A stretch of 15,361 bases of DNA from positions 72,185-87,545 of the forward strand of contig UZAN01039485.1 in the NCBI GenBank assembly GCA_900618425.1, in the 5' to 3' direction. Below are positions 1 to 9,890 of this stretch, one piece after another. The DNA comes from Echinostoma caproni (taxonomy: Eukaryota > Platyhelminthes > Trematoda > Plagiorchiida > Echinostomatidae). The notes beneath the pieces are model-generated. The model was not told the origin of the DNA, ran no database searches, and saw nothing but the letters and a program-made list of their open reading frames with translations. Position numbers and translations under genes: made by a program. The first letter of the stretch is position 1; every line of letters starts with the position of its first letter.

Positions 1-1448
1 GAACGCCGCGTTACAGTAATTATAATGTCATCTGATACGGACAATTGCGACAACCAGTATTAGAGGATGCGATTGGAATGACATTGCCGCTACCAATATT
101 GTACTCACATAGGAAACTAACAAAAAATCACTTCGGTTGCTTTTAAATTAATTCGGCAAGAAAATAAGATCAAGTTTGTCCCAGTTTCATTTGATGATCA
201 GGGAGGATTCTTCTTGCTAGGTGTTGATCAATAGAAAACCAAGGAAATTTGTCATGAGTTCTGTGCCAATAATGTGCATATCAATTACAGGCTACTCCTA
301 ATTGCACCGGCTCTCAGCGTCAATAGCCTCAAGGTCCCCTGTATAAAGCAGTCTAAGAAGAGTCAGATTCCATAATTTCCTAGCAACTATTCCAATATAG
401 TTACATCTTTTCATAACCCAACCTTTCTTCCTATGAGATTTCAAGAAAGTGAACCAAGCTTTTTCCCTTATCAATTTTTAATAACGACTGACTTGTATTT
501 CATCATTGCAGGGTTTACTTCATGAACTTTGTCGGTGCATCCCTGGTGTAGACTATTACAATATTTAGATGGTGTTGAGAAGTAGGTTTCAAATTAAACA
601 CAAACAAGAATGCTAAAGTCTAAATGATATAGTTTTAATTGTCCGAATATACCATCCATATTCCTTGTGAGAAAACACAAAGTATAGTTTTAAGTGGACC
701 ACGCCTGAACTATAGAAATGGAGGATTGACTCAGGTTTCATTGACATAAACATTGTTTCAAAACGAAGTGGGATCTTGAGGGTTAGAACAGCTCCATTGC
801 CGCCGGTCTTTCCAGGCAGCCTTTGTATGGCCGCGGTCCCCCCTCCTGAATGTTGTACATTTATATATTCAATAACTTAAAAAGAAAATGAAAAGACATT
901 ATTATTCATTGATAATATTATCTAGGTGATCGTGTTCAAAACTTATTCAACACATCCTGACAAACTGGAGCTGAGGACACGATATCGCATGAGCTGAGTA
1001 TGATGTGCAGTATATTTTACAAAAATGGTTATCCCGACGAATTCGTTAGCAGATTCACTAGACTGGAGAGTGGCTAGCCAGTCATTGCGTTAGTGTCAAA
1101 ATTGTAGGCCAACATCTACTATCCATTCAAAGTTAAAGAGATGACCACCAGTACATCAACGTTTACACTCAGCTGTGAACTAGACCAACCACGCAGCCAA
1201 ACCAGTAATCACAGTGACTGTCCGTCCACCTCTGTATCATAAATCAAACTTATTCTATCAATTATAATGTGTACAGTAAAAATTAAAAGTACGGGAAGAT
1301 AAGCAGTTGCGTTATCCGGTTTGAGAATACTGGGTTAAACTCAAGCTCATTACGTCGGTCATGATCCCATCTTTTCTGTTTATGTTTGTTTCATACTCTA
1401 CCTCCCAGCCATATATAAGCACGTTTCATTTGTTTGCAATAGACACTA
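1..1448. other. Unassigned AT-rich non-coding stretch
   Basis: I see no open frame of useful length and no motif I recognise on either strand. A short GC-rich patch lies near 785-846 inside otherwise AT-rich sequence. A TATA-like string (atatataag) lies at 1411-1419, and an octamer-like atgcaaat at 1470-1477, but such strings are expected by chance in this composition. I do not call a promoter. Confidence 0.5.
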
Positions 1449-1902
1449 TTGTACAGCAGTTTATTGAGTATGCAAATGCACCGTCTTTCGTGCGCTGTTG
1501 CTGTATCAGCTTCTCCTGGCGAGTTGCTGAAGTCAGTTAACCCTTGTAGGTCAATCAGTATATGGTGCACATTAACATGCGTGTATGCTTCTATGCATAC
1601 AATTGGTTTGCCAAATATAAAGAAGGATAAATATAGTAAACATCGGATACTGAAAGAGAAAATATGGAAAATATACTGTCTTGTTATTCCTTATGAGTCT
1701 GGTTCACGTTAGGTTATGCTCAAATTGTTCGACTGACTTATCATTGCCTGAGGCCATATCGGTTGTTTATTTACAAGAATCCAAACAGATCACAATTGAA
1801 TGCAACATTACACAATCGGAACAAAATCGGATGCCTCAAATATGGCAGTTTCGGTTTGGCGTTAGGATGTTAGAACATTATATTCCGTGTTTTTTGGATT
1901 GA

Positions 1903-2583
1903 TCAAAGGAACAGATTAACAAAGCCTTAAGTTAGTCAGTTTATTACTGCTGTATCGTTTGTTCATTTAGCGGCTTGTGACTACTGAGAAACAGCAGCGA
2001 CACCGGAGTTTATTTTCGCGCTTCGGTGAATTTAATCTGCTTTTTTCATTGGGACACATGACACAGTCAGTGAAACAATACGCCCAACATGATGCATTAT
2101 CTAAATGAATTTGCCGTCTTACGTTACCCTAGATAAACGTATGTCTCATTAAAACAAAAGATGTTTTATAAGGCTGGTTGGATATGGTGTGACAAGCTTC
2201 ATTTTCGAATTGTTGACGATGTTGTTAGTAACCTACTTGTGGTTTCCGTGCAGAGAGATTTGTTTTTCTTGCGATTTGTTTTGACACTCACATAAGTTGT
2301 CATTTTTATGGTCGATTATAACTTTTCGTCAATGCATTTTTTCTCGATCCCATTTCCTCTGCTTTTTCTACTTAAATCTGATCTCAACCAGCACGAGTTG
2401 TCTAATTCTATAGGCGTTTCAAACAGACTTAAAAAAATGGATCTTTATCGAGAACGGAAACACTGTTAATTGCTTCGTAGGTAAACCGAATTTTGTTGTT
2501 CAACGGGGCAAGCTGAATCGGTATTGCTTATTGAATAATGTGGCTAGAATCCTCAGGCTGCAATGTTACATACTGCTGCATTA
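1903..2583. other. Unassigned stretch downstream of the integrase remnant
   Basis: Relative to the minus-strand integrase remnant next to it, this lies downstream. The 3' end of a Gypsy-type element (integrase tail, then LTR) would be expected here. I could not recognise an LTR boundary, a tRNA primer-binding site or a conserved reading frame. Confidence 0.4.
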
Positions 2584-3240
2584 CTAATTTCCCAACGTTT
2601 CGTAACACTTCGATAACACTGGCGACAATGAGTAAAAGAAACAGAGGGAGTAGTAGTTGATATAGTGTGACATTAAAATATTATACTCACTGCAAGGCAG
2701 TGTGCGTGACCAAGTCACACATGAGATGTTTAGCATAGACGTATAGACCCGATTTCTAAAGCATCCGGTCAGAGTGCGTTTTTCCATATGGGTGAAATAT
2801 TTTGGTCGCGTACCGTGGACGTTTATTTGATCAATGATAAGTTTGATGTGATTAAGAAATTCGCCACCACAGTGGAAGTAAGTCACTAAGGTAACAAGAA
2901 CATATCGCCATTTCCCTTGAAATAAACCAAAGTACTTATTTGTCTTCCACTTAAGGATGGAAAAATCCGTGTTTTGTTCGTCTATGTTTCCATAAATGTG
3001 CATTTAAATTTGACGAACGCACGTTTAAGCTCAAATTATTTCGGCGCAATTGTCTGATAGGCACTTCAAACTTTTCTCGATGAAACTTGATTTATTTAAA
3101 CACTGCCTCACATTATTAGGAACGATACGATTGTTTGGCTTGCACGGTGTAGACATCCGTGCACAATAATTGCAGCCTTGCTGAGGCCTGTGCTAACATC
3201 AATAATCATTGGATCACAGCGGTATCGTGTAGAGTAACTT
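2584..3240 (-). pseudogene. Decayed Gypsy/Ty3-like integrase (LTR retrotransposon remnant)
   Basis: Read on the minus strand, one frame gives several integrase landmarks in the right order. About 3240-3220 reads LLYTIPL, where families have an aromatic-rich FYWP-type segment. At 3174-3163 there is C-N-Y-C, followed by ARMSTPCKPNN, which resembles the second half of the H2C2 finger and the basic stretch after it. At 2916-2878 GKWRYVLVTLVTYF resembles the start of the catalytic core (usually ...YVLVVVDYF), with the first catalytic Asp replaced by Thr. At 2871-2857 CGGEF resembles the D.G.EF region, with the second Asp lost. Further on come a spaced R..R...SML and W...LP....YN patterns. The longest open part is 139 codons (2584-3003). 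Stops at about 3012-3036 separate it from the finger, in the same frame. The finger-to-core distance is some 40 codons longer than usual, so an insertion is likely. It cannot encode an active enzyme. Similarity is judged by eye, so confidence is moderate. An alternative reading as a reverse transcriptase was considered and rejected. Confidence 0.5.
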
Positions 3241-3540
3241 TGTTAATTGTGGGTCGCTTGTGACACATTAAAACATCTCATAACAAATGAGCACAAATAG
3301 GATATATGATGAAACACACGGGATAAAAGGTTGCATCTTGTAGCGCCGAGTACTGCTCTAATCAAACATACTAACATTTACCGCAATCCTTTCTTTCATC
3401 TTTTATATTTCACTTTCAATCGTTACATATGCAACTAGTCGCACAATTTGAAAGAAGAAGTGGCTACGATTTGTTGATTTTGAGTGTCATTGTGAGAGTG
3501 AATTAGGTGTATTTCCGTGAAATATCTACCATTGATTATG

Positions 3541-3603
3541 GCTACGAGTGAACTCCTTTTTATCATTGTCATAGTATAGGTTCCCTGTGAGAGCATACTT
3601 CAA
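3541..3603 (-). pseudogene. Possible linker just upstream of the Gypsy-like integrase finger
   Basis: On the minus strand this reads LKYALTGNLYYDNDKKEFTRS. It is in the same frame as the zinc finger and core of the integrase remnant downstream (coordinate difference divisible by three). Gypsy polyproteins commonly carry a short 'DGxLYY.D..g.' strand before the H2C2 finger, and the GNLYYDND core fits that position and pattern. The spacing to the finger (about 400 bases) is roughly twice the usual, and stop codons intervene. It could be a chance match, and I offer it only because the frame and the order agree. Confidence 0.22.
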
Positions 3604-4208
3604 CGGCGACTCAATTAATTCTTAGATTCGGATTACAATGTAATAATTGTTTAGCTATTGGTTCATGAAAATGTATTGATCACTTCACAAGTTTCCAACT
3701 AGAATTTCCTTTTTGTGGTGTATCGGTTTCTGTTGATATATTACATCTGCTCATGTCTCCGATACATGTTTTTCATCAAAAACCGTTCTTCGGTGAAAAC
3801 TAGCACATGGTGCACATTTTTGATGGCTATATTTAATGGTCAGAGGTGTTTCGGAGAGTTTAGAATATTAGATTAGGTTCACATATGTCTTGTTTCTTCA
3901 GTTTATTAAGTTACACCCTTTTAATGTTTTGCACAATAAACACTTCCGTTGAATAACGCTTAAATTTTCAGGTTTAATCTCTACCCAAATTACGTGCATT
4001 TAGGCGCGCCTACATCAAGTGTAAGTTTGGTTAAAATCTGTTGACATTTCTACCTAAATAATAGTCGTGTACTTTATGATGGAAAGAGATACAAAATGAT
4101 AACAATATGAGAAAGAAGGGAAAGAGGAGAAATAAAACGTAAATCAGAAACATCTATCTTAGTAATTATTTTTTTGGCTTCATATTCTGTTCATTTGGTG
4201 CATCATTT
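3604..4208. other. Unassigned; contains a polypurine run and a GC palindrome
   Basis: If the integrase remnant belonged to a full element, its RNase H and reverse transcriptase would lie here on the minus strand. I searched for YxDD-like and DxGxxQ-like signatures and found none I trust. A 12-base perfect palindrome, taggcgcgccta, lies at 4001-4012, and a 24-base pure purine run at 4109-4132 on the plus strand. Neither has an assigned role. Confidence 0.4.
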
Positions 4209-5316
4209 CTACGAGCAAAACGAGAACTGGGTACTTTCATGAATGCTCTGATCATCAGACGTTCTTTCTTGCATTCGGTCACAGTTTAGCAAATCAAACA
4301 TAATCAGGATATTCTTATCGAATGACCCGCGTAGACCAACAGAGAAATCTATTTTGCCGTATACACTGAGTTCCTGCATTGTCATTAAATACACATTGCA
4401 AACATGCATTTTAAAAATGTTTCTGAGCGCGTATTATTTTAAATAACTGTGATGCCATTTCCATTGATTGTTTTACTTTATTGTACAAGAATGAAAATAA
4501 AACGCTGAACTGTTTTGGTAGTCAATTGTGCACTTGATGTCATTGGTCAACTGAACAATTCGGCGTACATCTTAAACTGCTTTCTACTCTTTGCCGTCTT
4601 ATTGGTTTATTCACATTGCGAAGTAGGATTGCATATTTCTTGTGAAAGGATAGAACATCATGAATTTCAATGACTTTTGTATTAAACATTGAAAACGAAC
4701 TTGTTAACTACCTTATCCCTCCTCCAAAATCAGTGACTGAGGATACAACGTGTGTACAATCTTCTTTATAACAGAATCCATTCCCGGAAATCTAACCATT
4801 AATTTTGAGTTTGTTTTCTGGGAATTCTAGTAATCGATTCATAGTAAATATTTATTCTAGTGATCGTTTTCAATTTAACGGATCTTTCAACTCTTTCTAG
4901 ATTCATTACTGAATAATTGATGCGTCAATAGAAAGTAATTTGGGGAATATATAATAAAAAAGAATTTTCCAAATCAGATCTTAAAATATGTCTCGGAAAA
5001 GTCTAGACGTACATAGTTCACGGGGCCTAATATGCGCGTGCATGCTAAAATGAAATCAATCATTTTAATACCTGTGAACGTAGCTGGTGACACCAAATCA
5101 AATTTATGAGTCTGAACAACATTTGACAGACCCTTCTGCATTTAGTTTATAATGCATACTCAAAGGCTTAGGTTGAAATTTTATGTTATCAATAAACGTT
5201 TTTCACCAATAATATTTATTTTGTTCCGTGTTTATCGAACCAAGATGTTCTAGGTGCTCGAAAAATGAATTCAGACTAAAATTCCGTTAAATAATTATCA
5301 TCACCTGCGAGCGAGG
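4209..5316. other. Unassigned stretch
   Basis: A 66-codon minus-strand frame at 4209-4409 contains LSVYGKIDFSVGLRGSFD, loosely like the second half of a retropepsin. It has no Asp-Thr/Ser-Gly active site in any nearby frame that I could find, so I do not call it. The rest is AT-rich sequence without recognisable features. Confidence 0.4.
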
Positions 5317-7730
5317 ATGCTGCGCGATTTTCAGAATCCAGTTTGTGGTTCCGCTTTTAAGCAACTACTATTTGATATATTCTCTCAGCAACAGCAATGC
5401 TCAAGTAGCAACGTGGTCAAAATAATCACCGGAAACATTTCTCATTTTCCCCTGAACTGCGTTTACACAGACAACCTTTATAAGGTCCATTTTTATAGGT
5501 AACAAGCACAAATTGGTGGAAAAAGCATTTGTATGTAACTTGAATTCACATTCATCCTCTCACACGAATGCATTTGCAAAGCATTTTTGTAGATAAGGGA
5601 TCTTCTTTTCTGTTCTCGAAACGTTTACTGGAAATGGTGCATAAAATAAAATGCTCTATAGACGTTTCGGGTGGATGATGATAACATTGTAATGCGAATT
5701 TTCATAGGCAGTGGAATGAAAGTCTTGAAACAGCTCACCCGAGGTTTTCTCAGAAAGTCACTGAATTGAGTAAGCTATACAAAATATCAAGAACATATGT
5801 CAATGAAGAAAATTACGTGATGAATTTAGTTGTACACAGAATGACGCAATGCAACGTAAGTCAAAATGAGGCATTCGGTAGCCCTTTTTGGTCCTTTACG
5901 TTTCATGAGATGGTAGACAGAACCATGTATTGAAATGTGCCAAGTAGAAAAATACGTACTACCTAATTAACCTCCGGAACAGTCATTGTGCATAAAAATC
6001 CTAAATTTACCGGAAACCGGTTCGTTTGCGGTTTGGTTGATTTTCTTTGCATCTTTGTCCGACAATGAATTTCGAGTTCAGAAATCGTGAATAACTTCAT
6101 CGAGACAAGCAATGAGTGTTCCTAACATTCGGTAATTGTTTTTCTATATTGATTTATATTTTAAAATCAACCTGTGAACCCTTCTATGAATAACTAACAT
6201 TCATATTTTACACTTAGAAGAAAGAACAATAGACCATTTTTGTTGTTTTATTAGTCAATCACCGTTCATTAGTTTATAGCAAACATTCCCTTAAAATGCA
6301 ATTTTTATCTTTGGAATGTAGCAATAAGTGAGACTGACAATAAACTGGGGTTATATTTTATTTGTCGATCAACAGAAATGATTCCCAAGGGAGAAAGATG
6401 GTACACATTATTGCAGACTAATAGGTTTTGATGACGCAGGTAAAATGGATTCGATTAAGTTTTAGTAAATTGCTCGCAGATCTGGCAATCCTTTATGCTG
6501 ACGAAACTATTCAGTGGACATATTGATTGGATTTTGATATATTCATAATCTTTATTCACAGAACAATTCGGGTAAGAGACTATTAGGGTAGGATAAATAT
6601 CAATCCATGTAGAATAGTAAAATGACAGGCTCGTGCGTACCTGAACGAAGTTCAGTCAGACTACGAGCTTTTGGATCATTATGGGATTTTCCTGCCATTC
6701 AACTGACTAACTGGATGTGGAAAGATAAAATCTCTCTGAATGCGGTCATAAACCAATTTTTTTTTAAGAAATACCCGACGCCGAACATGTGTTTATTCCG
6801 CGTCGGTGTACGTGCGCGGTGTTTAGTTGCAATATTTGCTGGCGGGCACAATAAAATAAATGATTCAGTTACTTTTTCGAGAAAGTTTCAAAAGGTATCA
6901 TTTTCATAATCATAAAATCAGGTATTCCGTTTACCATTGCTTCTCACAACACGCGGTCTGAACTACAGTTATATCGATATGAAATTACATTTCTGCAGAC
7001 GACTATTTGGTGGATTAGCTGCTTGGTCATTCAGACACAACTAGTCATGTGAATAAAAATATCGGTTAACCTTAACTTGTGGTTTGTGGTTTGTTCGTCT
7101 CTTGTGAAATTCTCCTGGATATAAATATCACTTGGGTGGAAATATAAAACGATTAGATCGTGAAATGTGGAGTGATATATATGTATATATCTACTTGCAT
7201 ATCCAAGTAGGAAAAACTTGGCAATACTATGTCTAATATTGATACATTTCGTATATCATACCCAGCCATTTTGATACTTTCAGGAAATGTCAGTTGAGAG
7301 TAATGCACTTATTTTAGAGAAAACAATACAAAATGTTTCGATATCAATGAGAACTACGAGCTTTTGTTTTGTATAATATACCAACACGGACTGAGGCACT
7401 TGACAATTGTCCTCAAATGATTTGGACTGTACACATGTATTATGAACGGCCAGGAGAAATGTCAGTGAACCGTTTCGAATTTTCGGCAAATAGGAACAAT
7501 TTCTCTTCACTAATCACCAACTGTCGGCAGAGGTGTTTTCAAACTTTCCATGCACATCAATATAAGGCGAATGTAAACAAAATGGACACCGTTTAGAAGG
7601 CGTTCTATTTTCAGGAATTATTCGAGCAGATCATCTCAGTATTAGAACTATTTCCAAATTCAGGATCACAACATTCATTGAATTTCACTAGTCAAATTCG
7701 AGTGCTAGGTGCTCATCCTCCTGATGCTTT
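5317..7730. other. Unassigned stretch with short unrelated frames
   Basis: Open frames here reach at most 95 codons (6622-6909, plus) and show no domain or motif I recognise, and no codon bias or neighbour to support them. A small hairpin lies at 7191-7210 next to an alternating AT run. I see no exon-like block with convincing splice sites. Confidence 0.4.
7191..7210. repeat. Short inverted repeat (7-base stem, 6-base loop)
   Basis: ctacttg at 7191-7197 is the exact reverse complement of caagtag at 7204-7210, with catatc between them. The preceding bases (about 7174-7190) are alternating A/T with one G, so the site could extrude. No gene ends next to it, and a terminator role is not supported. 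Confidence 0.5.
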
Positions 7731-8045
7731 GTGAAACTGATCAGATCTATGACACGTGAATTCTCAGAGAAACCGAGAAAAACAGAACTTTCTTTTGTTC
7801 TCCCTTTCATTTGTTTGCACGTTGTCGGGGCAATAGAGAAACACGGCTCTGCTGAACACAAAGCCTGCATAACATCTGGTTCTGACAGAAATCTTTTCAC
7901 AGTGTCTGAATATTTCGGTCACTATGAAGAAACGAAACGAAACTATAAAATATTCGAGTTGTTTTGCAACTTTGCGTCAGCTTGAAGGGAAAACGACTTT
8001 CATTAGTTGTTATATGTTATGCAACTCTCTTGGTTGTGTGGCAGT
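7731..8045 (+). pseudogene. Possible Penelope-like element C-terminus leading into a GIY-YIG-like motif
   Basis: The open part (7731-7985, 84 codons) contains VLPFICLHVVGAIEK at about 7797-7841. Many Penelope-like and related GIY-YIG-bearing retroelements have an 'lPyv..lse.i.r' segment in the linker between the reverse transcriptase and the endonuclease, and this resembles it. Near its end come YKIFELFCNF (7948-7977) and then, after a one-base frame change, CVSLKGKRLSL (from about 7972). These resemble the 'vYkI.C..C...YIG.TGR.L' start of the Cys-containing GIY-YIG endonuclease domain. The YIG triplet itself is not preserved and no later H...GH segment was found. The order and spacing fit, but each match is weak. 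A chance resemblance cannot be excluded. It lies on the opposite strand to the better Penelope-like piece at 10974-11517, so they are separate copies. Confidence 0.33.
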
Positions 8046-8970
8046 TTGAATAAGGCATTAGCTTATTTTGTTGCATAATATTAAAAACCAATTGTAACTG
8101 AAATGTGCGCCACCTGAGCAAATTACCAAAGTTCGGGATATTTACTTTTTCATAATAACATATGAACAGTTATGTCCTATGATATTCTTATTATGCACAC
8201 CGGATTAGTATTTAATTTAGTGGAGCACTTGCTTGGGTGTTATTGCAGTTGTACATGGCTTGTAGAAAAAGAACAAAAATATTGAACTACGGTAAAAACT
8301 ACCAAGAAACCAAAGGTGATTAAATGCGAAGAAAAAAAAACTATCAAAACATCGCGTGAATTTGGGAACGACGTTTAATTAGATTGCTTAAGGTCATACC
8401 TGGATTATTAATTTTCTCCAATAAAAGACAAAACAACGAAGTTGATGGAAAAAATATGTAGACAGAATTTCCTGCCTAAAATTGTGGAGTGTATGTTCTC
8501 GCGAGAGTCAAACCCAACTTGCAAAACGTAGTTTATTCAATGCACGGTTTGTTGAAGTACGAATAAAACAAGTGTAAACTCCCAATAGAAGCATCTTTTA
8601 AATTTTCCCTCTAGGGAACCTCAAAGACTGAAAATAATGGTTTCATGGAAAATAAACTTGAAGTTTTTGTCTTTGCGCCAAATCATTGAAGCTCAGTGTG
8701 TTTTTTTTGACACGTTTTGACTGTGATTATATTCAAAGTTTTTCTACAGCATGAGCCGCATTTCAAAATGTATTCACTTCCGATTCCAGTCTTACACAGG
8801 TGTTCTGTGTATGCGGTACTTTGTCATTAATAAAAATTGCCAATGTTTTTATTTCAAACATCTGAGAGCATTATTGGATAAAATTCCATACAATGACTGC
8901 CTATAATAATTAGCATTTAACGTTGGAAACGTTGGAAACTACCGTCCTGTGAAAGAAATTATCGCCTGGT
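8046..8970. other. Unassigned stretch before the LINE remnant
   Basis: No coding signal was recognised. It includes a poly-A run near 8331-8340, a T run near 8701-8709, and a short tandem duplication at 8921-8938 just upstream of the first LINE-like frame. The 5' end of the LINE could lie in this interval, but no boundary or target-site duplication was identified. Confidence 0.4.
8921..8938. repeat. Tandem repeat, 9-base unit twice
   Basis: The unit cgttggaaa occurs twice without a gap, at 8921-8929 and 8930-8938. It lies about 30 bases before the first frame of the LINE remnant. The position is suggestive of an insertion boundary, but two copies of a 9-mer are not strong evidence. Confidence 0.6.
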
Positions 8971-9284
8971 ATGCAGTTGCCGACTGATACCCATAGAAAT
9001 GAGTTTCCGTGTCACAGTCGTTTGAAGGAATTCCTTAAATCTGAAATGTGTTGTCTAGACCAGATACGAGTGGCAGTACTAAAGGATGTAGATGCATTTT
9101 GTGCGACAAGCGTTTTCAGCAAAAGAAACCCTGGAGTACAAATTCGGTGCTATGTCGTTGCAGTCGTGCCTTCCTCCTAAAACGGAGCCGCTATCGCTTC
9201 TTTTCTGCAACGGCTATCGGTTTCCAAATGATTGTGAACACTGTTTTGGTGTACTGTCCTAGTGCAGAGATCAGTCTATTCTAG
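8971..9284 (+). pseudogene. PHD-like zinc finger at the N-terminal end of a LINE
   Basis: Two overlapping frames must be combined. The frame opening at 9048 (TTG) gives C-I-L-C at 9093-9104, then CDKRFQQK. The frame running 8971-9180 supplies RNPGVQIRC at 9124-9150. The first frame then resumes with LCRCSRAFLLKRSRYRFF at about 9150-9203, and ends with VYCPSAEI near 9249-9272. This follows the PHD-type finger found ahead of the endonuclease in some invertebrate CR1-like LINEs: CxxC, 'k.npgvqC', CxxC, 'afH..C', and a final 'w.CpsC'. The His and two late Cys appear lost, and at least two frame changes are needed. In known elements the finger may aid nucleic acid or chromatin binding of the ORF product, but no function can be claimed here. 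The next LINE piece begins 180 bases downstream. Confidence 0.42.
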
Positions 9285-9465
9285 ACAGCCGTGTATTAGC
9301 TCATCTGATGTGTTCTCTTCGATCAGTCGATCTCTTTCTCGTATCATACCAGCAGCCTTTATACAACATATCGTTGTCGTTATCACGGTGATGAAAATCA
9401 GAAATCCATCATTTGGAGCAGTACTTCATCCGAACTTAAGATTACTTGTCAACTAATTCTTCTGA

Positions 9466-9612
9466 TCCGCTGTCTCTGTTATAATACAATTTGTTAGAAA
9501 GATGAACGACATCCATCCGAATCCCGATACAAAATGGGGTAGCAGAATAATCAACGTGAACTGCAGTGACATACGCCACATTTACTTAGTCGTAAAGTTT
9601 CTAATTAATTAA
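9466..9612 (+). pseudogene. Start of a LINE AP-type endonuclease (HPNP signature)
   Basis: The frame opens after a TGA at 9463 and ends with TAA at 9610. It reads SAVSVIIQFVRKMNDIHPNP and continues into WGSRIINVNCSDIRHIYLVV. The hydrophobic run followed by '(G)DIHPNPGP', then a strand with a conserved Asn and 'S.r.K', is the well-known beginning of the apurinic-like endonuclease in CR1/Jockey-type LINEs. That enzyme nicks the target DNA to prime reverse transcription. Here G-P after HPNP is D-T and the usual Lys is His. After the stop, the same frame continues with VSIMFVKRKTKLIS, where families have the strand ending in E-T-x-L. The catalytic Glu is replaced by Arg. About 48 codons are open. 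The R.(D/N)R..GGG loop was not found downstream. This is one of the clearest single matches in the window. Confidence 0.6.
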
Positions 9613-9785
9613 AAGAACGTCAAAGTGAGCATCATGTTTGTCAAGAGAAAAACAAAATTAATTTCATTATATTGCAACATGAAATTGATATCGTCATTAG
9701 ACCGTCACTTCAGCATAAATTATGTAATAACGAGATGCCAGAGAATAACATAGGGTTAATCTGATTAGGATAATGTGAGATGTAA

Positions 9786-9890
9786 GCGAGCGTCCGTACC
9801 TTTTTGGAAAAGTTGAAGGAATCCCCGCTTGTTTCTCAAAAGGTCGGTGATCCGCGTAGTGAACTTTGTCCTGCTTTTACTGACTACTGA
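9786..9890 (+). pseudogene. Possible tail of the LINE endonuclease
   Basis: The frame reads ASVRTFLEKLKESPLVSQKV and then GDPRSELCPAFTDY before TGA at 9888. LINE endonucleases usually have, near the end, 'fl..l....L.Q.V..PTR.....pS.LDLv.t', followed by a conserved S-D-H. The L-V-S-Q-K-V and P-A-F-T-D parts fit this pattern loosely. No clear S-D-H follows. The start-to-tail distance (about 0.3 kb) is shorter than the roughly 0.55 kb expected, so a deletion would be needed. Position and strand agree with the HPNP piece upstream, which is the main support. Confidence 0.33.

Noticed and set aside
1449..1902. Two overlapping plus-strand frames of 87 and 73 codons, with a TATA-like string upstream
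   Set aside because: No domain, signal or repeat is recognisable. The first opens at TTG, and lengths like these are expected by chance over 15 kb in six frames.
2700..2930. Reading the minus-strand 139-codon frame as a Gypsy reverse transcriptase (VLV followed by Y-L-S-D-L-L in another frame, then EFLNHIKLI)
   Set aside because: It needs two frame changes around the supposed catalytic site, and nothing like the M-P-F-G-L block precedes it. The integrase reading explains more landmarks in a single frame, including the CxxC finger upstream.
4209..4409. Minus-strand frame resembling the second half of a retroviral-type protease
   Set aside because: No D-T/S-G active site was found, the match is limited to a few hydrophobic positions, and it is not in line with other supported pieces.
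6622..6909. 95-codon plus-strand frame
   Set aside because: No motif or relative recognised, no supporting neighbour, and atypical composition for a structured protein.
7280..7596. Opposite-strand overlapping frames of 75-76 codons
   Set aside because: They overlap each other on both strands, carry no motif, and are most likely chance frames.
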